DNA from: Limosilactobacillus ingluviei DSM 15946 | GTDB lineage: Bacteria > Bacillota > Bacilli > Lactobacillales > Lactobacillaceae | NCBI RefSeq assembly: GCF_001435775.1 | Contig: NZ_AZFK01000029.1 | Location: 1-64,000 of the forward strand | Reading direction: 5' to 3' | Length of the DNA: 64,000 bases | Shown here: piece by piece, positions 9,403-18,820 of the stretch | Position numbering within the stretch: position 1 is the stretch's first letter | How the letters are laid out: each line of letters begins with the position of its first letter | Notes under the pieces: model-generated | The model's database searches: none | What the model was told of the DNA's origin: nothing | The model's input: only the letters and a program-made list of their open reading frames with translations | Program-made: the position numbers and the translations under genes

Positions 9403-10791
9403 ATGAATAACTCACAAATCTATGTTGGTTTAGATATTGGAACCGCCTCGATCAAAGTATTGGTGTGTGAAAACGTCAAGGGAAAACTAGAAGTGGTTGG
9501 GGTTGGCTCTCATCCGACTGGCGGCCTCAGCCATGGGGCAATTGTCGACATTGATAAGACGGCGCAAGCCATTAAGGCGGCGGTTGAACAAGCCAAGGCC
9601 AAGTCAGGCGTCGATATTCAAATGGTGACGGTAGGGTTACCAGCCAACTACTTAAAGCAAAATGAAGTCCACGGGATGATTACGGTTGCCGATCAAGGGC
9701 AACCCCGTGAAATCAGCGACCGCGACGTCTTGGCGGTCACTCAATCGACTTTGTCGCAGGCGTTGCCGCCGGAGCGTGAAGTGATTGATTTGGTGGCCAA
9801 GGATTTTGCGGTTGATCAATTCCGGGGAATTCAAGACCCCCGTGGAATGGCCGGGGTGCGGTTAGAATTGTGGGCCACGCTGTATTCTGGTTCGAAGACA
9901 ATTGTGCACAACACTAAGAAAGCGGTCGCTGCCGCGGGGCTCAAGCTACAAGACTTGGTGGTGGGTCCAATGGCCACCGGCTTCAACCTCCTGTCTGATG
10001 GTGAACAAGACTTCGGGACCTTGTTAATGGACTTTGGGGCGGGCCAGACGACGACCAGCATTATCCATGATCACCAGTTAAAATTTGCCTTCGTTGATCC
10101 AGAGGGAGGCAAGTACGTGACCAAGGATATCTCAACGGTCCTCAATACCTCGCAAAAGAATGCGGAACGGCTGAAGCTTGATCATGGCTATGCTTTGGCC
10201 AGTGTGGTTGAAGATGACGTTCAATTAGCTGTCGATGTGGTTGGCAAAAGCCAGCCAGTCAATTACACTGAAAAGTATCTGGCCGAAATTATTGAAGCGC
10301 GTTTGCGGCAAATCTTCCGGCGGGCCAAGGATCGCTTGGATGCGATCGGGGCACCAGAATTACCAGGGGGCTTGGTCCTCTTGGGCGGTGGCGCTGCGAT
10401 GCCAGGTTTGCGCGAATTGGCCAGTGAATACTTCCCTGGCAATATTCGCGTGGTGGTCCCAGAACAAATGGGGATTCGCCATCCGGGGTACGCGACGGCC
10501 CTTTCGTTGACGATGTACGAAGCCAGCTTGAGCGATGTAGCGCGGCTGATTAAGCAAACGCTGCATGATGACGCTCTGATTGAAAGTCCCAGTCAGCGGA
10601 CAGTTAATCAACCAGTGGCTCCGCAGCCCGCACCGGCTAAAAAGAGTAAGCCCTTGAGCTTCCGCCGGCCAGCGGCCCCAGCGGCAAAGCCAGCGACCCC
10701 GCCATCTGAAGAAGCACCCGCACCGGCACCGACGAAAAAAGCCAGTGCCAAAAATGGGCTGCGCAGCTTCTTCAGCAACTTTTTTGATTAA
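9403..10791 (+). CDS. ftsA: Cell division protein FtsA
   Basis: This 462-residue actin-like ATPase anchors FtsZ filaments to the membrane. The N-terminal phosphate-1 motif YVGLDIGTASIKVLV, the 1C domain near residues 80-160, the second phosphate loop LLMDFGAGQTTTSI near 207 and the adenosine loop GLVLLGGGAAMPGL near 325 are present. The C-terminus ends in a Pro/Ala/Lys-rich linker and an amphipathic tip (LRSFFSNFFD) that would be the membrane-targeting helix. It is directly upstream of ftsZ, with TAGGAGGG before the ATG. Confidence 0.97.
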   Translation: MNNSQIYVGLDIGTASIKVLVCENVKGKLEVVGVGSHPTGGLSHGAIVDIDKTAQAIKAAVEQAKAKSGVDIQMVTVGLPANYLKQNEVHGMITVADQGQPREISDRDVLAVTQSTLSQALPPEREVIDLVAKDFAVDQFRGIQDPRGMAGVRLELWATLYSGSKTIVHNTKKAVAAAGLKLQDLVVGPMATGFNLLSDGEQDFGTLLMDFGAGQTTTSIIHDHQLKFAFVDPEGGKYVTKDISTVLNTSQKNAERLKLDHGYALASVVEDDVQLAVDVVGKSQPVNYTEKYLAEIIEARLRQIFRRAKDRLDAIGAPELPGGLVLLGGGAAMPGLRELASEYFPGNIRVVVPEQMGIRHPGYATALSLTMYEASLSDVARLIKQTLHDDALIESPSQRTVNQPVAPQPAPAKKSKPLSFRRPAAPAAKPATPPSEEAPAPAPTKKASAKNGLRSFFSNFFD

Positions 10792-10818
10792 TAAACCACA
10801 TACGGAGGAACACTTTTT

Positions 10819-12081
10819 ATGGATAACGTAACCAGCACTGACCAAATGGAACTAAAAGGCGCCAGCATCAAAGTCATTGGGGTTGGTGGCGGTGGGGGCA
10901 ACGCCGTCAACCAAATGATCAATGAAAAGGTCAAGGGGGTTGACTTTATTGTTGCCAACACTGATCTGCAAGCCTTAGATGGTTCCGCGGCGCAAACGAA
11001 GATTCAACTGGGGCCTAAATTGACCCGGGGGCTGGGGGCCGGCTCTAACCCTGAAGTTGGTTCGAAGGCCGCACAAGAAAGCGAATCCCAAATTTCAAAG
11101 GTCCTGGAAGGGGCCGACATGGTCTTTGTTACCGCCGGAATGGGCGGGGGCACTGGGACGGGGGCGGCTCCCGTCATTGCCAAGATTGCTAAAGATTCCG
11201 GGGCCTTAACGGTGGGGGTCGTGACGCGGCCCTTCTCCTTTGAAGGGAGTCGCCGGGCCCAGTTGGCTGAAGAAGGGTTGGAACGCTTGAAGAAGAGCGT
11301 CGATACCTTGATCGTGGTGGCCAACAACCGGCTGTTGGAAATGATTGATAAGAAGACGCCGATGATGGAAGCCTTTAAGGAAGCTGATGATGTGCTGCGC
11401 CAAGGGGTGGAAGGGATCTCAGATTTGATCACCAACCCGGGGTACATCAACTTGGACTTTGCCGACATTCGGCACACGATGACCAACCAAGGTTCTGCTT
11501 TGATGGGGATTGGTTCGTCGACCGGCGAAAATCGGGCCAGCGAAGCAACGAAGAAGGCGATTTCTTCGCCGCTGTTGGAAGTGTCAATCGACGGGGCCGA
11601 ACACGTCTTGGTCAACGTTACTGGGGGCAAGAACTTATCAATGTTTGAAGCCCAAGAAGCTTCCAGCGTCATTCGCCAAGCGGCCAACACCAATGTGGAC
11701 ATTACCTTCGGGATGGCCTTGGATGACAACCTGGGCGATGAAGTGCGGGTCACGGTCATTGCCACCGGGATTGACAAGAAGAAGCAAGAACAACGGCGGG
11801 CGGCCCAAGAACAATCGCAAACGCCTGCGGCAGAAGAAACTAGTGAACCGGCGCCAACCGCTGGCACTAGGGCCCCAAGTGAACAAGCGGCGCCAGTCAA
11901 GGAAGATCCGTTTAGTGGTTGGGATGATGATTTAGGTACGGAATTGACCAACCGCCAAACGGATAACTTCAATAACGTGGAAAAACCGGACTTTAGTGTT
12001 CAAAACGATAATTTGAGCAACGTCGATGACGGGGGCGAAGATTTATCAACGCCGGCCTTCTTTAAGAACCGGCGCAAGTAA
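10819..12081 (+). CDS. ftsZ: Cell division protein FtsZ
   Basis: This 420-residue tubulin-like GTPase forms the Z ring. The tubulin signature [15 protein letters not shown] lies near residues 108-122, and the N-terminal [18 protein letters not shown] and the T7-loop region NLDFADI are present. A long acidic, Gln/Pro-rich linker (about residues 320-400) leads to a short conserved C-terminal peptide ending [13 protein letters not shown], the site for FtsA and SepF. It has its own ribosome site (TACGGAGGA) and is followed after 19 bases by sepF. Confidence 0.98.
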   Translation: MDNVTSTDQMELKGASIKVIGVGGGGGNAVNQMINEKVKGVDFIVANTDLQALDGSAAQTKIQLGPKLTRGLGAGSNPEVGSKAAQESESQISKVLEGADMVFVTAGMGGGTGTGAAPVIAKIAKDSGALTVGVVTRPFSFEGSRRAQLAEEGLERLKKSVDTLIVVANNRLLEMIDKKTPMMEAFKEADDVLRQGVEGISDLITNPGYINLDFADIRHTMTNQGSALMGIGSSTGENRASEATKKAISSPLLEVSIDGAEHVLVNVTGGKNLSMFEAQEASSVIRQAANTNVDITFGMALDDNLGDEVRVTVIATGIDKKKQEQRRAAQEQSQTPAAEETSEPAPTAGTRAPSEQAAPVKEDPFSGWDDDLGTELTNRQTDNFNNVEKPDFSVQNDNLSNVDDGGEDLSTPAFFKNRRK

Positions 12082-12100
12082 TTGACAAGGGGGTAAGCAA

Positions 12101-12526
12101 ATGGCCGGTAAATTTTTGAGTAATTTCTTTGGCATCAGTGACGAACCGACTGCTACGGAGTACTACGCCGAAAAGAGTCCAGCCACCCCGGTCAAACCAG
12201 TGGTCCAACCCAGTAATCATAAGGTGGTTTCGATTCAGCAGGGCTTGAATCGGGAACCCGGCCGGATTGCGTTGTTCGAACCACGGATTTACAGCGACGT
12301 CAGAGAAATTGGCAAGCAATTGTTGAATGGGCAAGCGGTGATTGTCAACTTTACCCAAGAAGATCAAAAGACCGCGCTGAAGACGATTGATTTCTTAAAC
12401 GGGGTTGTGTTTGCCATTGACGGGAAGATGAAACGGATTGGGGAGCAAATTTTCTTGTGCACCCCGAAGAATTATGAGGTCAGTGGCCGCACGATTGATG
12501 GGCACCGGGATACCCCGGACCTGTAA
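12101..12526 (+). CDS. sepF: Cell division protein SepF
   Basis: This 141-residue protein bundles FtsZ filaments and is a second membrane anchor for the Z ring. The N-terminus AGKFLSNFFGISDE would form the membrane-binding helix. The conserved C-terminal domain from about residue 60 contains IFEPR-like (LFEPRIYSDVREIGKQLLNGQAVIVNF) and DFLNGVVFAIDG motifs. It lies between ftsZ and ylmG, as in other Firmicutes. Confidence 0.96.
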   Translation: MAGKFLSNFFGISDEPTATEYYAEKSPATPVKPVVQPSNHKVVSIQQGLNREPGRIALFEPRIYSDVREIGKQLLNGQAVIVNFTQEDQKTALKTIDFLNGVVFAIDGKMKRIGEQIFLCTPKNYEVSGRTIDGHRDTPDL

Positions 12527-12558
12527 GCAGTGGCCCGGACGGCTTGAGGGGGAATAGT

Positions 12559-12831
12559 GTGATTAGTTTTTTAGTAATGGTGGTCGGCTCCCTGTTGGAC
12601 CTGTACACCATGGCGATTGTGGTTTGGTGTATTTTAACTTGGTTCCCAGGGGCGTTGAATTCCACGTTTGGCCAGTGGCTGACTAAACTGGTAGAACCTT
12701 ATTTAGGCTTCTTTGAGCGCTTGATTCCATCGATTGGTGGGGTTAGCTTTGCGCCCGTAGTGGCCGTCTTGGTCCTTTGGTTGGCTCAATCGGGACTGCG
12801 GTTCTTAGGCCAGTTGCTGGTGGCAATGTAA
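12559..12831 (+). CDS. ylmG: YggT family membrane protein YlmG
   Basis: This is a 90-residue protein with two YggT hydrophobic hairpin segments (about residues 8-30 and 60-88) around the conserved WFPGALNSTFGQWL and VEPYLGFFERLIPSIGGVSFAPV loops. YlmG proteins have been linked to division and to membrane organisation, but their activity is unknown. The start is GTG 12559 with GAGGGGG about 6 bases upstream; an upstream TTG (12544) would place the ribosome site inside the gene. Confidence 0.88.
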   Translation: MISFLVMVVGSLLDLYTMAIVVWCILTWFPGALNSTFGQWLTKLVEPYLGFFERLIPSIGGVSFAPVVAVLVLWLAQSGLRFLGQLLVAM

Positions 12832-12870
12832 GCTTGGTCCCCAAGCGCCGCGTGGGTGAAGGAGAGAAAA

Positions 12871-13653
12871 ATGGCACGTGATTTTCGACAGCACTTCCGG
12901 GCGGAAGAAGGGGCGTTTATTGATCAGGTTCAGGATTGGCTCCAGCAGGCCAGTGGCGAATACCGGCCGGTGCTAACGGATTTTGCTAATCCCCGCCAGG
13001 TCTACATTGCCCAAACCTTGGTGAACCAAGTTGATGACGTAAAATTAGCGCACTGGGGTGGGTATCCCCGGGCGGAAATGCAACGCTTGTTGTTTTATCC
13101 GGCTTACTTTGAACCGACGGCCGCTGATTTTAACCTGGCCTTGTTGGCGCTAGCTTATCCGGTGAAGTTTATGGAACTTCATCATCGGCAAGTCATGGGG
13201 ACTTTAATTGGTGAAGGCTTAGAGCGAACGGCCTTTGGCGACATTTTATGTCAGGAGCAGCGCTTTCAAGTGGTGGTCAAGCAAGAACTGGCGCCCTTTA
13301 TTCGCCAGGAAATTACCCACGTGGGTAAGGCGCGGGTTAAGTTTGTCCCTGTTGATTTTGCGGTCGTGTTAACGCCGGATGTGGATTGGGAACCATTGCA
13401 GACCACGGTAGCGTCCTTACGCTTGGATGCCGTCGTGGCCGCGGGCTTTAATTATTCGCGGAACCGGGCCAAGCAAACGATTGAAAAGGGCTTGGTGCGG
13501 GTCAACTGGGAAACGATTGATCGCCCGGACTATGAGTTAGACGAATATGATTTACTTTCGGTTCGCCACGCTGGGCGGCTGCGCTTGCAAGCGGTTGGTA
13601 ATCGGAACCGCAAGGATAAATTGCGCGTGGAAATGGCGATCGTGAAAGCATGA
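12871..13653 (+). CDS. ylmH: RNA-binding S4 domain protein YlmH
   Basis: This protein of about 260 residues has a C-terminal S4 RNA-binding domain (about residues 185-245, SLRLDAVVAAGFNYSRNRAKQTIEKGLVRVNW). Its N-terminal part contains the YlmH-typical FANPRQ and YPRAEMQRLLFYP motifs. Recent work implicates YlmH in ribosome rescue; classically it was listed as a division-cluster gene. The start is ATG 12871 with GGAGAG upstream. It is followed after 16 bases by divIVA. Confidence 0.92.
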   Translation: MARDFRQHFRAEEGAFIDQVQDWLQQASGEYRPVLTDFANPRQVYIAQTLVNQVDDVKLAHWGGYPRAEMQRLLFYPAYFEPTAADFNLALLALAYPVKFMELHHRQVMGTLIGEGLERTAFGDILCQEQRFQVVVKQELAPFIRQEITHVGKARVKFVPVDFAVVLTPDVDWEPLQTTVASLRLDAVVAAGFNYSRNRAKQTIEKGLVRVNWETIDRPDYELDEYDLLSVRHAGRLRLQAVGNRNRKDKLRVEMAIVKA

Positions 13654-13669
13654 TTTGGAGGAATTTGAA

Positions 13670-14380
13670 ATGACGTTAACGGCGGATGAAATTGCAAACA
13701 AGAAATTTGACACCAAGATGCGGGGGTTCAACCCGAATGAAGTTAACGACTTTTTGAAGCAAATGGCTGCTACGGTAGCGGATTTGACCGAAAAGAATCG
13801 TGAACTGAGTGAACAAGTCAAGGCCAACGAAGAAAAGCTCAAGTACTTCACGGACTTGAAGGATTCTTTAAACAAGTCGATTTTGGTTGCCCAAGAAGCG
13901 GCTGATAAGGTGAAGAGCAACGCGAAAAAAGAAGCCGAAATTGTCGTTCGGGAAGCCCAAAAGCAAGCGACCGATATTGTTTCGGAGGCCAACGACAAGG
14001 CCAATGCGGTGATTGAAAACGCGGCCAGTCAAACGCGCAAGTTGACGACGGAAACCAATGACTTGAAGAAGCAAACCCGGATTTTCCGCCAACGCTTGCA
14101 AGTCATGTTGGAATCCCAATTAGAAGTCGTTAAGAGCAAGGATTGGGACGAGCTGCTGGCCAATGACGATTTAAGTCAATATGATGAAATTGAAAAGATC
14201 TTGGGCTCAAGGGTTGACAAGGTTTCAAATGAGAGTGTAGAATCAACGGCAACTGATCAACCAGCAGTCAGCGCGGCAACGCCCACGCCACAAGCAACGG
14301 CCGCGGCGAGTGAAGCACCGGCCCCAGAGGGCGAAACGGTCGTTATCTTCCCGGAAGCAACGGAGAAGTCGGCTGACTAA
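13670..14380 (+). CDS. divIVA: Cell division initiation protein DivIVA
   Basis: This 236-residue coiled-coil protein marks negatively curved membrane at poles and septa. The N-terminal lipid-binding domain (LTADEIANKKFDTKMRGFNPNEVNDFLKQ) is well conserved, and long heptad-rich segments run from about residue 30 to 150. The C-terminus is a low-complexity Thr/Ala/Pro/Glu tail. The start is ATG 13670, preceded by TTGGAGG. It is the last gene of the division cluster; ileS follows behind a T-box. Confidence 0.95.
   Translation: MTLTADEIANKKFDTKMRGFNPNEVNDFLKQMAATVADLTEKNRELSEQVKANEEKLKYFTDLKDSLNKSILVAQEAADKVKSNAKKEAEIVVREAQKQATDIVSEANDKANAVIENAASQTRKLTTETNDLKKQTRIFRQRLQVMLESQLEVVKSKDWDELLANDDLSQYDEIEKILGSRVDKVSNESVESTATDQPAVSAATPTPQATAAASEAPAPEGETVVIFPEATEKSAD
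14214..14243 (+). promoter_or_regulatory. Candidate promoter inside divIVA for the ileS leader
   Basis: TTGACA (14214) and TAGAAT (14238) are separated by 18 bases inside the divIVA coding region. It would produce the T-box leader with a start near 14250. Because it lies in coding sequence, chance resemblance cannot be excluded. Confidence 0.4.
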
Positions 14381-14389
14381 TGGTAAAGG

Positions 14390-14622
14390 CTCCAAAGCAA
14401 TGACGAGGACGGGCAAACGGCAACGGATGACAGCGAACCGGTGGATGGTGCAAGGCCGGTGATCCAGCTTGTTTGTAAATCACCTCGAGTGTGTCGCTGA
14501 TCCGTAGGCGATGCCGGTTCATGACCGTTAGCAAATGACTGAGTTTAGGGGGCAACCCCTAGAGAACCAGGGTGGTACCACGAAGACACTTCGTCCCTTT
14601 TGTTGGACGCAGTGTCTTTTTT
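14390..14622 (+). promoter_or_regulatory. T-box leader for ileS (specifier ATC)
   Basis: The conserved T-box sequence AGGGTGGTACCACG is at 14569-14582, followed directly by a terminator hairpin with T-run (14583-14622). Upstream, the stem I region ends with the likely specifier codon ATC at 14479-14481 (context AAATCACCTCGAG), which is an isoleucine codon. Uncharged tRNA-Ile would pair with the specifier and the T-box bulge and favour the antiterminator, letting transcription run into ileS. The exact 5' edge is not certain. Confidence 0.92.
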
Positions 14623-14711
14623 ATTTCGGTTGGGCCAGGGGCCGTGATTGGCAAAACATAGCAATTTCTAAGTCCGATCGGCTTGGAAAAATTAATTAGG
14701 GGGAAAGCAAG

Positions 14712-17507
14712 ATGCGCGTTAAGGACACCTTAAACTTGGGGAAAACCAAGTTCCCGATGCGGGGCCGCTTGCCGGAAACGGAAGGCAAGCGCGAACAGCT
14801 GTGGGAAGAAAATAAAGTATATCAACTGCGGCAAAAGTTAAACGAAGGGAAGCCAACCTTTGTACTGCACGATGGCCCACCATACGCCAACGGGAACATC
14901 CACGTTGGCCACGCCATGAACAAGATTTCCAAGGACTTTATCGTCCGTTACAAGTCAATGAGTGGCTACCGGGCGCCATACGTCCCCGGTTGGGATACGC
15001 ACGGGCTGCCAATTGAACACCAATTGACCAAGGCCGGTCACGACCGTAAGAAGATGTCAACGGCGGAATTCCGCAACCTGTGTCGGGACTTTGCCTTAGA
15101 ACAAGTGCAAAAGCAAATGGCCGGCTTTAAGCGCCTGGGGGTCAGCGGGGACTGGGAACACCCTTATTTGACTCTGCACAAGGAATTTGAAGCGGCCCAA
15201 ATCAAAGTCTTTGGTGCCTTTGCCAAGAAGGGCTTGTTATACCAAGCTAAGAAGCCCGTTTACTGGTCCTGGTCTTCCGAATCGGCTCTGGCCGAAGCGG
15301 AAGTCGAATACCACGATGTTGTAGCCAAGACGGCCTTCTTTGTGGAACAAGTCAAAGATGGTAAGGACCTCTTGGATGACAATACTTACATGGTGGTTTG
15401 GACGACGACGCCATGGACGATTCCCGCCTCAGAAGCCGTCGCGGTGAACGCGGATTACGAATACGTCGTGGTCAAGCCAGCCAATGATGACCGGAAGTTT
15501 GTCGTGGCCGGCAGTCTGCTGGCTAGTCTAACGGAAAAGTTAGGCTGGGAAGACGTCGAAACCCTACAAGTCGTTAAGGGACAAGCGTTAGAAGGGATGA
15601 CGACCAAGCACCCATACTTGGACCGCGAGCTGTTGGTTGGGTTAGGTGATTACGTTACCGATGATACCGGGACGGGGTTAGTTCACACCGCGCCTGGTTA
15701 CGGGGACGATGACTACCGCTTCGGGAAGCAATACGACTTACCGATCTTTGCCCCAATCGACGACCAAGGGAAGCTGACGGCCGAAGCGGGCGAGGGCTTT
15801 GAAGGGGTCTTCTACCAAGACGCGGATGATATTTCCCTGGCCAAGTTGGCGGAAAATAATGCGCTCTTGTTGCAAGAACCGCTTAAGCACTCCTACCCAT
15901 TTGACTGGCGGACTAAGCAACCAATCATTTTCCGGGCGACTGACCAATGGTTTGTTTCCATTGACAAGATGCGTGATGAAATTCTCGCGGCAGTTGACGA
16001 AGTGGAATACAAGCCAGAATGGGGGAAGGTCCGCCTCTACAACATGCTCCGCGACCGGGGCGATTGGGTGATCTCCCGGCAACGCGTCTGGGGGGTTCCT
16101 TTGCCAATCTTCTACGCGGAAGACGGTACGCCAATCATGACCGAAGAAACGATCAACCACGTTTCCGATCTCTTCCGGGAATACGGGTCCAACGTCTGGT
16201 TTGAACGGGAAGCCAAGGACTTGCTGCCGGACGGCTTTACCAGTGAACACTCACCAAATGGCGTCTTTACCAAGGAAACCGACATCATGGACGTTTGGTT
16301 TGACTCGGGTTCCTCCCACCAAGGGGTCCTGGCTGAACGCGACAACCTGACTTACCCGGCTGATCTGTACTTGGAAGGTTCTGACCAGTACCGGGGTTGG
16401 TTTAACTCCAGTTTGATCACCAGCGTGGTGGTCTCGGGTCACGCCCCGTACAAGCAGATCTTGTCGCAAGGTTTCACCTTGGATAAGAAGGGCAACAAGA
16501 TGTCCAAGTCCCTGGGGAACGTGATTGATCCGGCCAAGGTGGTCAGTGACATGGGGGCCGAAATCATCCGGCTCTGGGTCATGTCCGCAGACACTTCCGC
16601 TGACGTGCGGGTTTCGATGGGGACCTTCCAACAAATTTCGGAAGCCTACCGGAAGTTGCGGAACACCTTCCGTTTCTTGTTGGCCAACACGGCTGACTTT
16701 GCGCCAGCCCAAGATACGGTTTCCTTTGAAAAGCGGCTCGAAGTTGACCGTTACATGACGGTGAAGTTCAACCACTTCTTAGCGGCCATGCGCCATGACT
16801 TTGACCAATACGACTTCTTGAATGCTTACAAGCGCTTGATTAACTTTGTTAACAACGATTTGTCGGCCTTCTACATGAACGTGGCCAAGGACGTGCTCTA
16901 CATCGAACCAGCCAAGTCCTTAGCTCGGAAGTCGATGCAAACGGTCTTCTATGAAATTCTGACGACCTTAGTCAAGTTGTTGACGCCGATTTTGCCACAC
17001 ACGACCGAAGAAGTTTGGGAATACATGGATGAACCAGAAGCCTTTGTTCAATTGACGGAGATTCCAGAACCGCAAAGTTTTGCGGATGAGACCGCCTTAC
17101 TGAGCCGGTGGGAAGCTTTCATGGAATTACGTTCGCATGTCTTAAAGGCTTTGGAAGAAGCCCGGAATGCCAAGCTGATTGGGAAGTCTTTGGAAGCCAG
17201 TGTCGTTTACTACCTGACGCCAAGCCAGTTAGAACTGGTCAACAGCTTGGATGCGGATGCCGCCTTGCTGTTTGGGGTTTCGAAGTTAACTTTAGCTGCC
17301 GCCGATGAAGCGCCAGCTGAATTGGAACGCTTCAGTGACCAAAGCGCCGTGGCTGTAGCCGCTGCGCCAGGTGAAGTCTGTGATCGGTGCCGGATGACCA
17401 GGGAAGACGTCGGCAGCGACGAAGCTTACCCAACCCTGTGTGCCCGTTGTGCTCACGTTGTGCGGGAAAACTTCCCGGCAACGGTAACGGAAGGTTTGGA
17501 AAAGTAG
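14712..17507 (+). CDS. ileS: Isoleucyl-tRNA synthetase
   Basis: This 931-residue class I synthetase charges tRNA-Ile. HVGH (the HIGH motif) is at residues 64-67 and KMSKS at 596-600. The editing domain ([16 protein letters not shown] near 228-243) and the C-terminal zinc-binding cysteines (CDRCR and CARC, last 40 residues) are present, so it is the zinc-containing bacterial type. It is controlled by the isoleucine T-box directly upstream and ends at a strong terminator. Confidence 0.98.
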   Translation: MRVKDTLNLGKTKFPMRGRLPETEGKREQLWEENKVYQLRQKLNEGKPTFVLHDGPPYANGNIHVGHAMNKISKDFIVRYKSMSGYRAPYVPGWDTHGLPIEHQLTKAGHDRKKMSTAEFRNLCRDFALEQVQKQMAGFKRLGVSGDWEHPYLTLHKEFEAAQIKVFGAFAKKGLLYQAKKPVYWSWSSESALAEAEVEYHDVVAKTAFFVEQVKDGKDLLDDNTYMVVWTTTPWTIPASEAVAVNADYEYVVVKPANDDRKFVVAGSLLASLTEKLGWEDVETLQVVKGQALEGMTTKHPYLDRELLVGLGDYVTDDTGTGLVHTAPGYGDDDYRFGKQYDLPIFAPIDDQGKLTAEAGEGFEGVFYQDADDISLAKLAENNALLLQEPLKHSYPFDWRTKQPIIFRATDQWFVSIDKMRDEILAAVDEVEYKPEWGKVRLYNMLRDRGDWVISRQRVWGVPLPIFYAEDGTPIMTEETINHVSDLFREYGSNVWFEREAKDLLPDGFTSEHSPNGVFTKETDIMDVWFDSGSSHQGVLAERDNLTYPADLYLEGSDQYRGWFNSSLITSVVVSGHAPYKQILSQGFTLDKKGNKMSKSLGNVIDPAKVVSDMGAEIIRLWVMSADTSADVRVSMGTFQQISEAYRKLRNTFRFLLANTADFAPAQDTVSFEKRLEVDRYMTVKFNHFLAAMRHDFDQYDFLNAYKRLINFVNNDLSAFYMNVAKDVLYIEPAKSLARKSMQTVFYEILTTLVKLLTPILPHTTEEVWEYMDEPEAFVQLTEIPEPQSFADETALLSRWEAFMELRSHVLKALEEARNAKLIGKSLEASVVYYLTPSQLELVNSLDADAALLFGVSKLTLAAADEAPAELERFSDQSAVAVAAAPGEVCDRCRMTREDVGSDEAYPTLCARCAHVVRENFPATVTEGLEK

Positions 17508-17543
17508 TCATTCCGGCGCTGAGGGCGCGAATGTTGTAAAATA

Positions 17544-17591
17544 AGAGGCTGGGAGAAAACTATGTTTTCTCCCAGCCTCTGTTGGTTTTTC
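17544..17591 (+). terminator. Terminator of ileS
   Basis: A perfect 17-base stem (AGAGGCTGGGAGAAAAC / GTTTTCTCCCAGCCTCT) with a 3-base loop is followed by GTTGGTTTTT. The AGGCTGGGA-type stem is a common terminator style in lactobacilli. Confidence 0.85.
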
Positions 17592-17609
17592 GAATATTAC
17601 ACAGATCAC

Positions 17610-17720
17610 GTGGGAAATAACCGCAAGCCTAGTGGATAAGTATGAACGAAGAACGACGCGTACCGCGCCAACCTTCGTCCTAGCTTATCCATCCGGCTTG
17701 CCGAGAAGGTTATTTCCCAC
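17610..17720. repeat. Long imperfect palindrome (111 bases)
   Basis: Nested complementary arms: 17610-17622 with 17708-17720 (13 bases, GTGGGAAATAACC), 17623-17629 with 17695-17701 (7), 17634-17640 with 17684-17690 (7), 17646-17651 with 17673-17678 (6), and a GCG/CGC pair at the tip. It could fold into one long hairpin as RNA or single-stranded DNA. It lies between the ileS terminator and the next gene and codes for nothing obvious. A REP- or MITE-like interspersed element is possible; no second copy is in the window. Confidence 0.6.
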
Positions 17721-17810
17721 TCCCTTATTTGCATTGAGGGGGCAGATTTGAAAAGCCCGGCCGAAAATGGTATTTTGGAAAAATAAGTTAATGAAAACGG
17801 AGGGAACAGC

Positions 17811-18029
17811 GTGGAAGGAACAGTAACAAGATTTGATCGGGCCAAGGGCTGGGGCTTTATTGAAGTCCCAGACGAAGGCGAAGTGTTTGTCCACACCCAA
17901 GCCATTGAACCCGCCAGCCGGGGCTTGATGCAACCGGGCCGGGTGGTTGAACTGGTCTTGGTCGCTGGCCGGCGGGGCTGGCAAGCGGCTCACGTGCAAG
18001 TAAAGGCGGTGCGCGGAAATGAAATTTGA
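17811..18029 (+). CDS. Cold-shock-domain protein, divergent
   Basis: This 72-residue protein is made up of one cold-shock domain: RNP1-like KGWGFIEV near residues 12-19 and RNP2-like VFVHTQAI near 25-32, with the usual beta-barrel spacing. Such domains bind single-stranded RNA or DNA. It differs clearly from the highly conserved CspA/B/C type, so a dedicated role is possible. It starts at GTG 17811 behind GGAGGGA. Its last 11 bases overlap the Nudix gene, which implies coupled translation. Confidence 0.7.
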   Translation: MEGTVTRFDRAKGWGFIEVPDEGEVFVHTQAIEPASRGLMQPGRVVELVLVAGRRGWQAAHVQVKAVRGNEI

Positions 18030-18561
18030 AGAAACCCTGTTGAGTCGTCAACCCGTGTTTGACGGGCGGCTGATTCAAGTCGAAGTCCAACAAGTTAAAA
18101 CCCCCAATGGCCGCCAGGCCCGCCGCGAAGTGGTCCACCATGCCCCGGCCGTGGCGTTGCTGATGATTGATGAGGCCGACCGGGTGATTTTAATGAAGCA
18201 ATGGCGGGCGCCCATTCAAAAGTTGACCTATGAAATTCCGGCCGGGAAAGTCGACGCGCGCGATGGGGGGGATCCCCGCCTGGCCGCGATCCGGGAAATG
18301 AATGAAGAAACCCGCTTGCAAGCGGCCCGCCTGGAAAAAATCAATGGCGCCTATACCTCAATTGGCTTTTGTGATGAATATATGACGACGTACTTGGCGA
18401 CGGGGCTGAGTCCAGTCGCGGATCAATTGCCCCAGGATGCGGATGAAGAATTGGCCATGGTCAAGCTTGATCGGCCAACGGCCCTGACGATGATCGAGCG
18501 CGGTGAAATTGAGGATCAAAAAACAATTAGTGCAATTTACTATTGGCTCGCCCGGGGGTAA
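18019..18561 (+). CDS. nudF: Nudix hydrolase, ADP-ribose pyrophosphatase type
   Basis: This 180-residue Nudix enzyme has its catalytic box near residues 76-98: a glycine start (AGKVDARDGGDPRLAAI) leading to REMNEETRLQ, with the metal-binding REXXEE. The preceding EIPAGK and the N-terminal R..VVHHAPAVALLMID pattern are typical of ADP-ribose pyrophosphatases, which split ADP-ribose into AMP and ribose 5-phosphate. Substrate is inferred from the subfamily pattern only. It overlaps the cold-shock-domain gene and is followed 3 bases later by a small membrane-anchored protein. Confidence 0.85.
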   Translation: MKFEETLLSRQPVFDGRLIQVEVQQVKTPNGRQARREVVHHAPAVALLMIDEADRVILMKQWRAPIQKLTYEIPAGKVDARDGGDPRLAAIREMNEETRLQAARLEKINGAYTSIGFCDEYMTTYLATGLSPVADQLPQDADEELAMVKLDRPTALTMIERGEIEDQKTISAIYYWLARG

Positions 18562-18564
18562 AGT

Positions 18565-18801
18565 ATGCCAGAAGAACCATTAACCCGCAAAGAATACCGG
18601 CGCCGCCAGGCCCAAGCCGCCCAGGCTGCACCGTCGACTCCCTCCCCGCGTGATCTGAGTCGCGAAGCCCACTTGCAGCAAACCAAGCAGGCCTTGGAAG
18701 CCGAGCGGACAACGCGCTTAAAGCACCGGTTAAACTGGGCGATCGGGGGCTTGAGTGTGGCGATCGTAATTGTCTATTTGATCTTATTCTTTGTTGGATA
18801 A
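18565..18801 (+). CDS. Hypothetical protein with C-terminal membrane anchor
   Basis: This is a 78-residue protein with a basic N-terminal motif (LTRKEYRRRQAQAAQ), a charged alpha-helical middle, and one hydrophobic helix at about residues 56-77 that would anchor it in the membrane with the N-terminus inside. I do not recognise a named family. It sits between nudF and mtnN in one apparent operon; the gap to nudF is 3 bases. Confidence 0.65.
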   Translation: MPEEPLTRKEYRRRQAQAAQAAPSTPSPRDLSREAHLQQTKQALEAERTTRLKHRLNWAIGGLSVAIVIVYLILFFVG

Positions 18802-18820
18802 GCAAAACGGAGGAAAGAAC

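Noticed and set aside
14214-14243. Promoter-like sequence in divIVA as proof of the ileS start site
   Set aside because: Kept only as a low-confidence candidate because the hexamers fall in coding sequence and could be chance.
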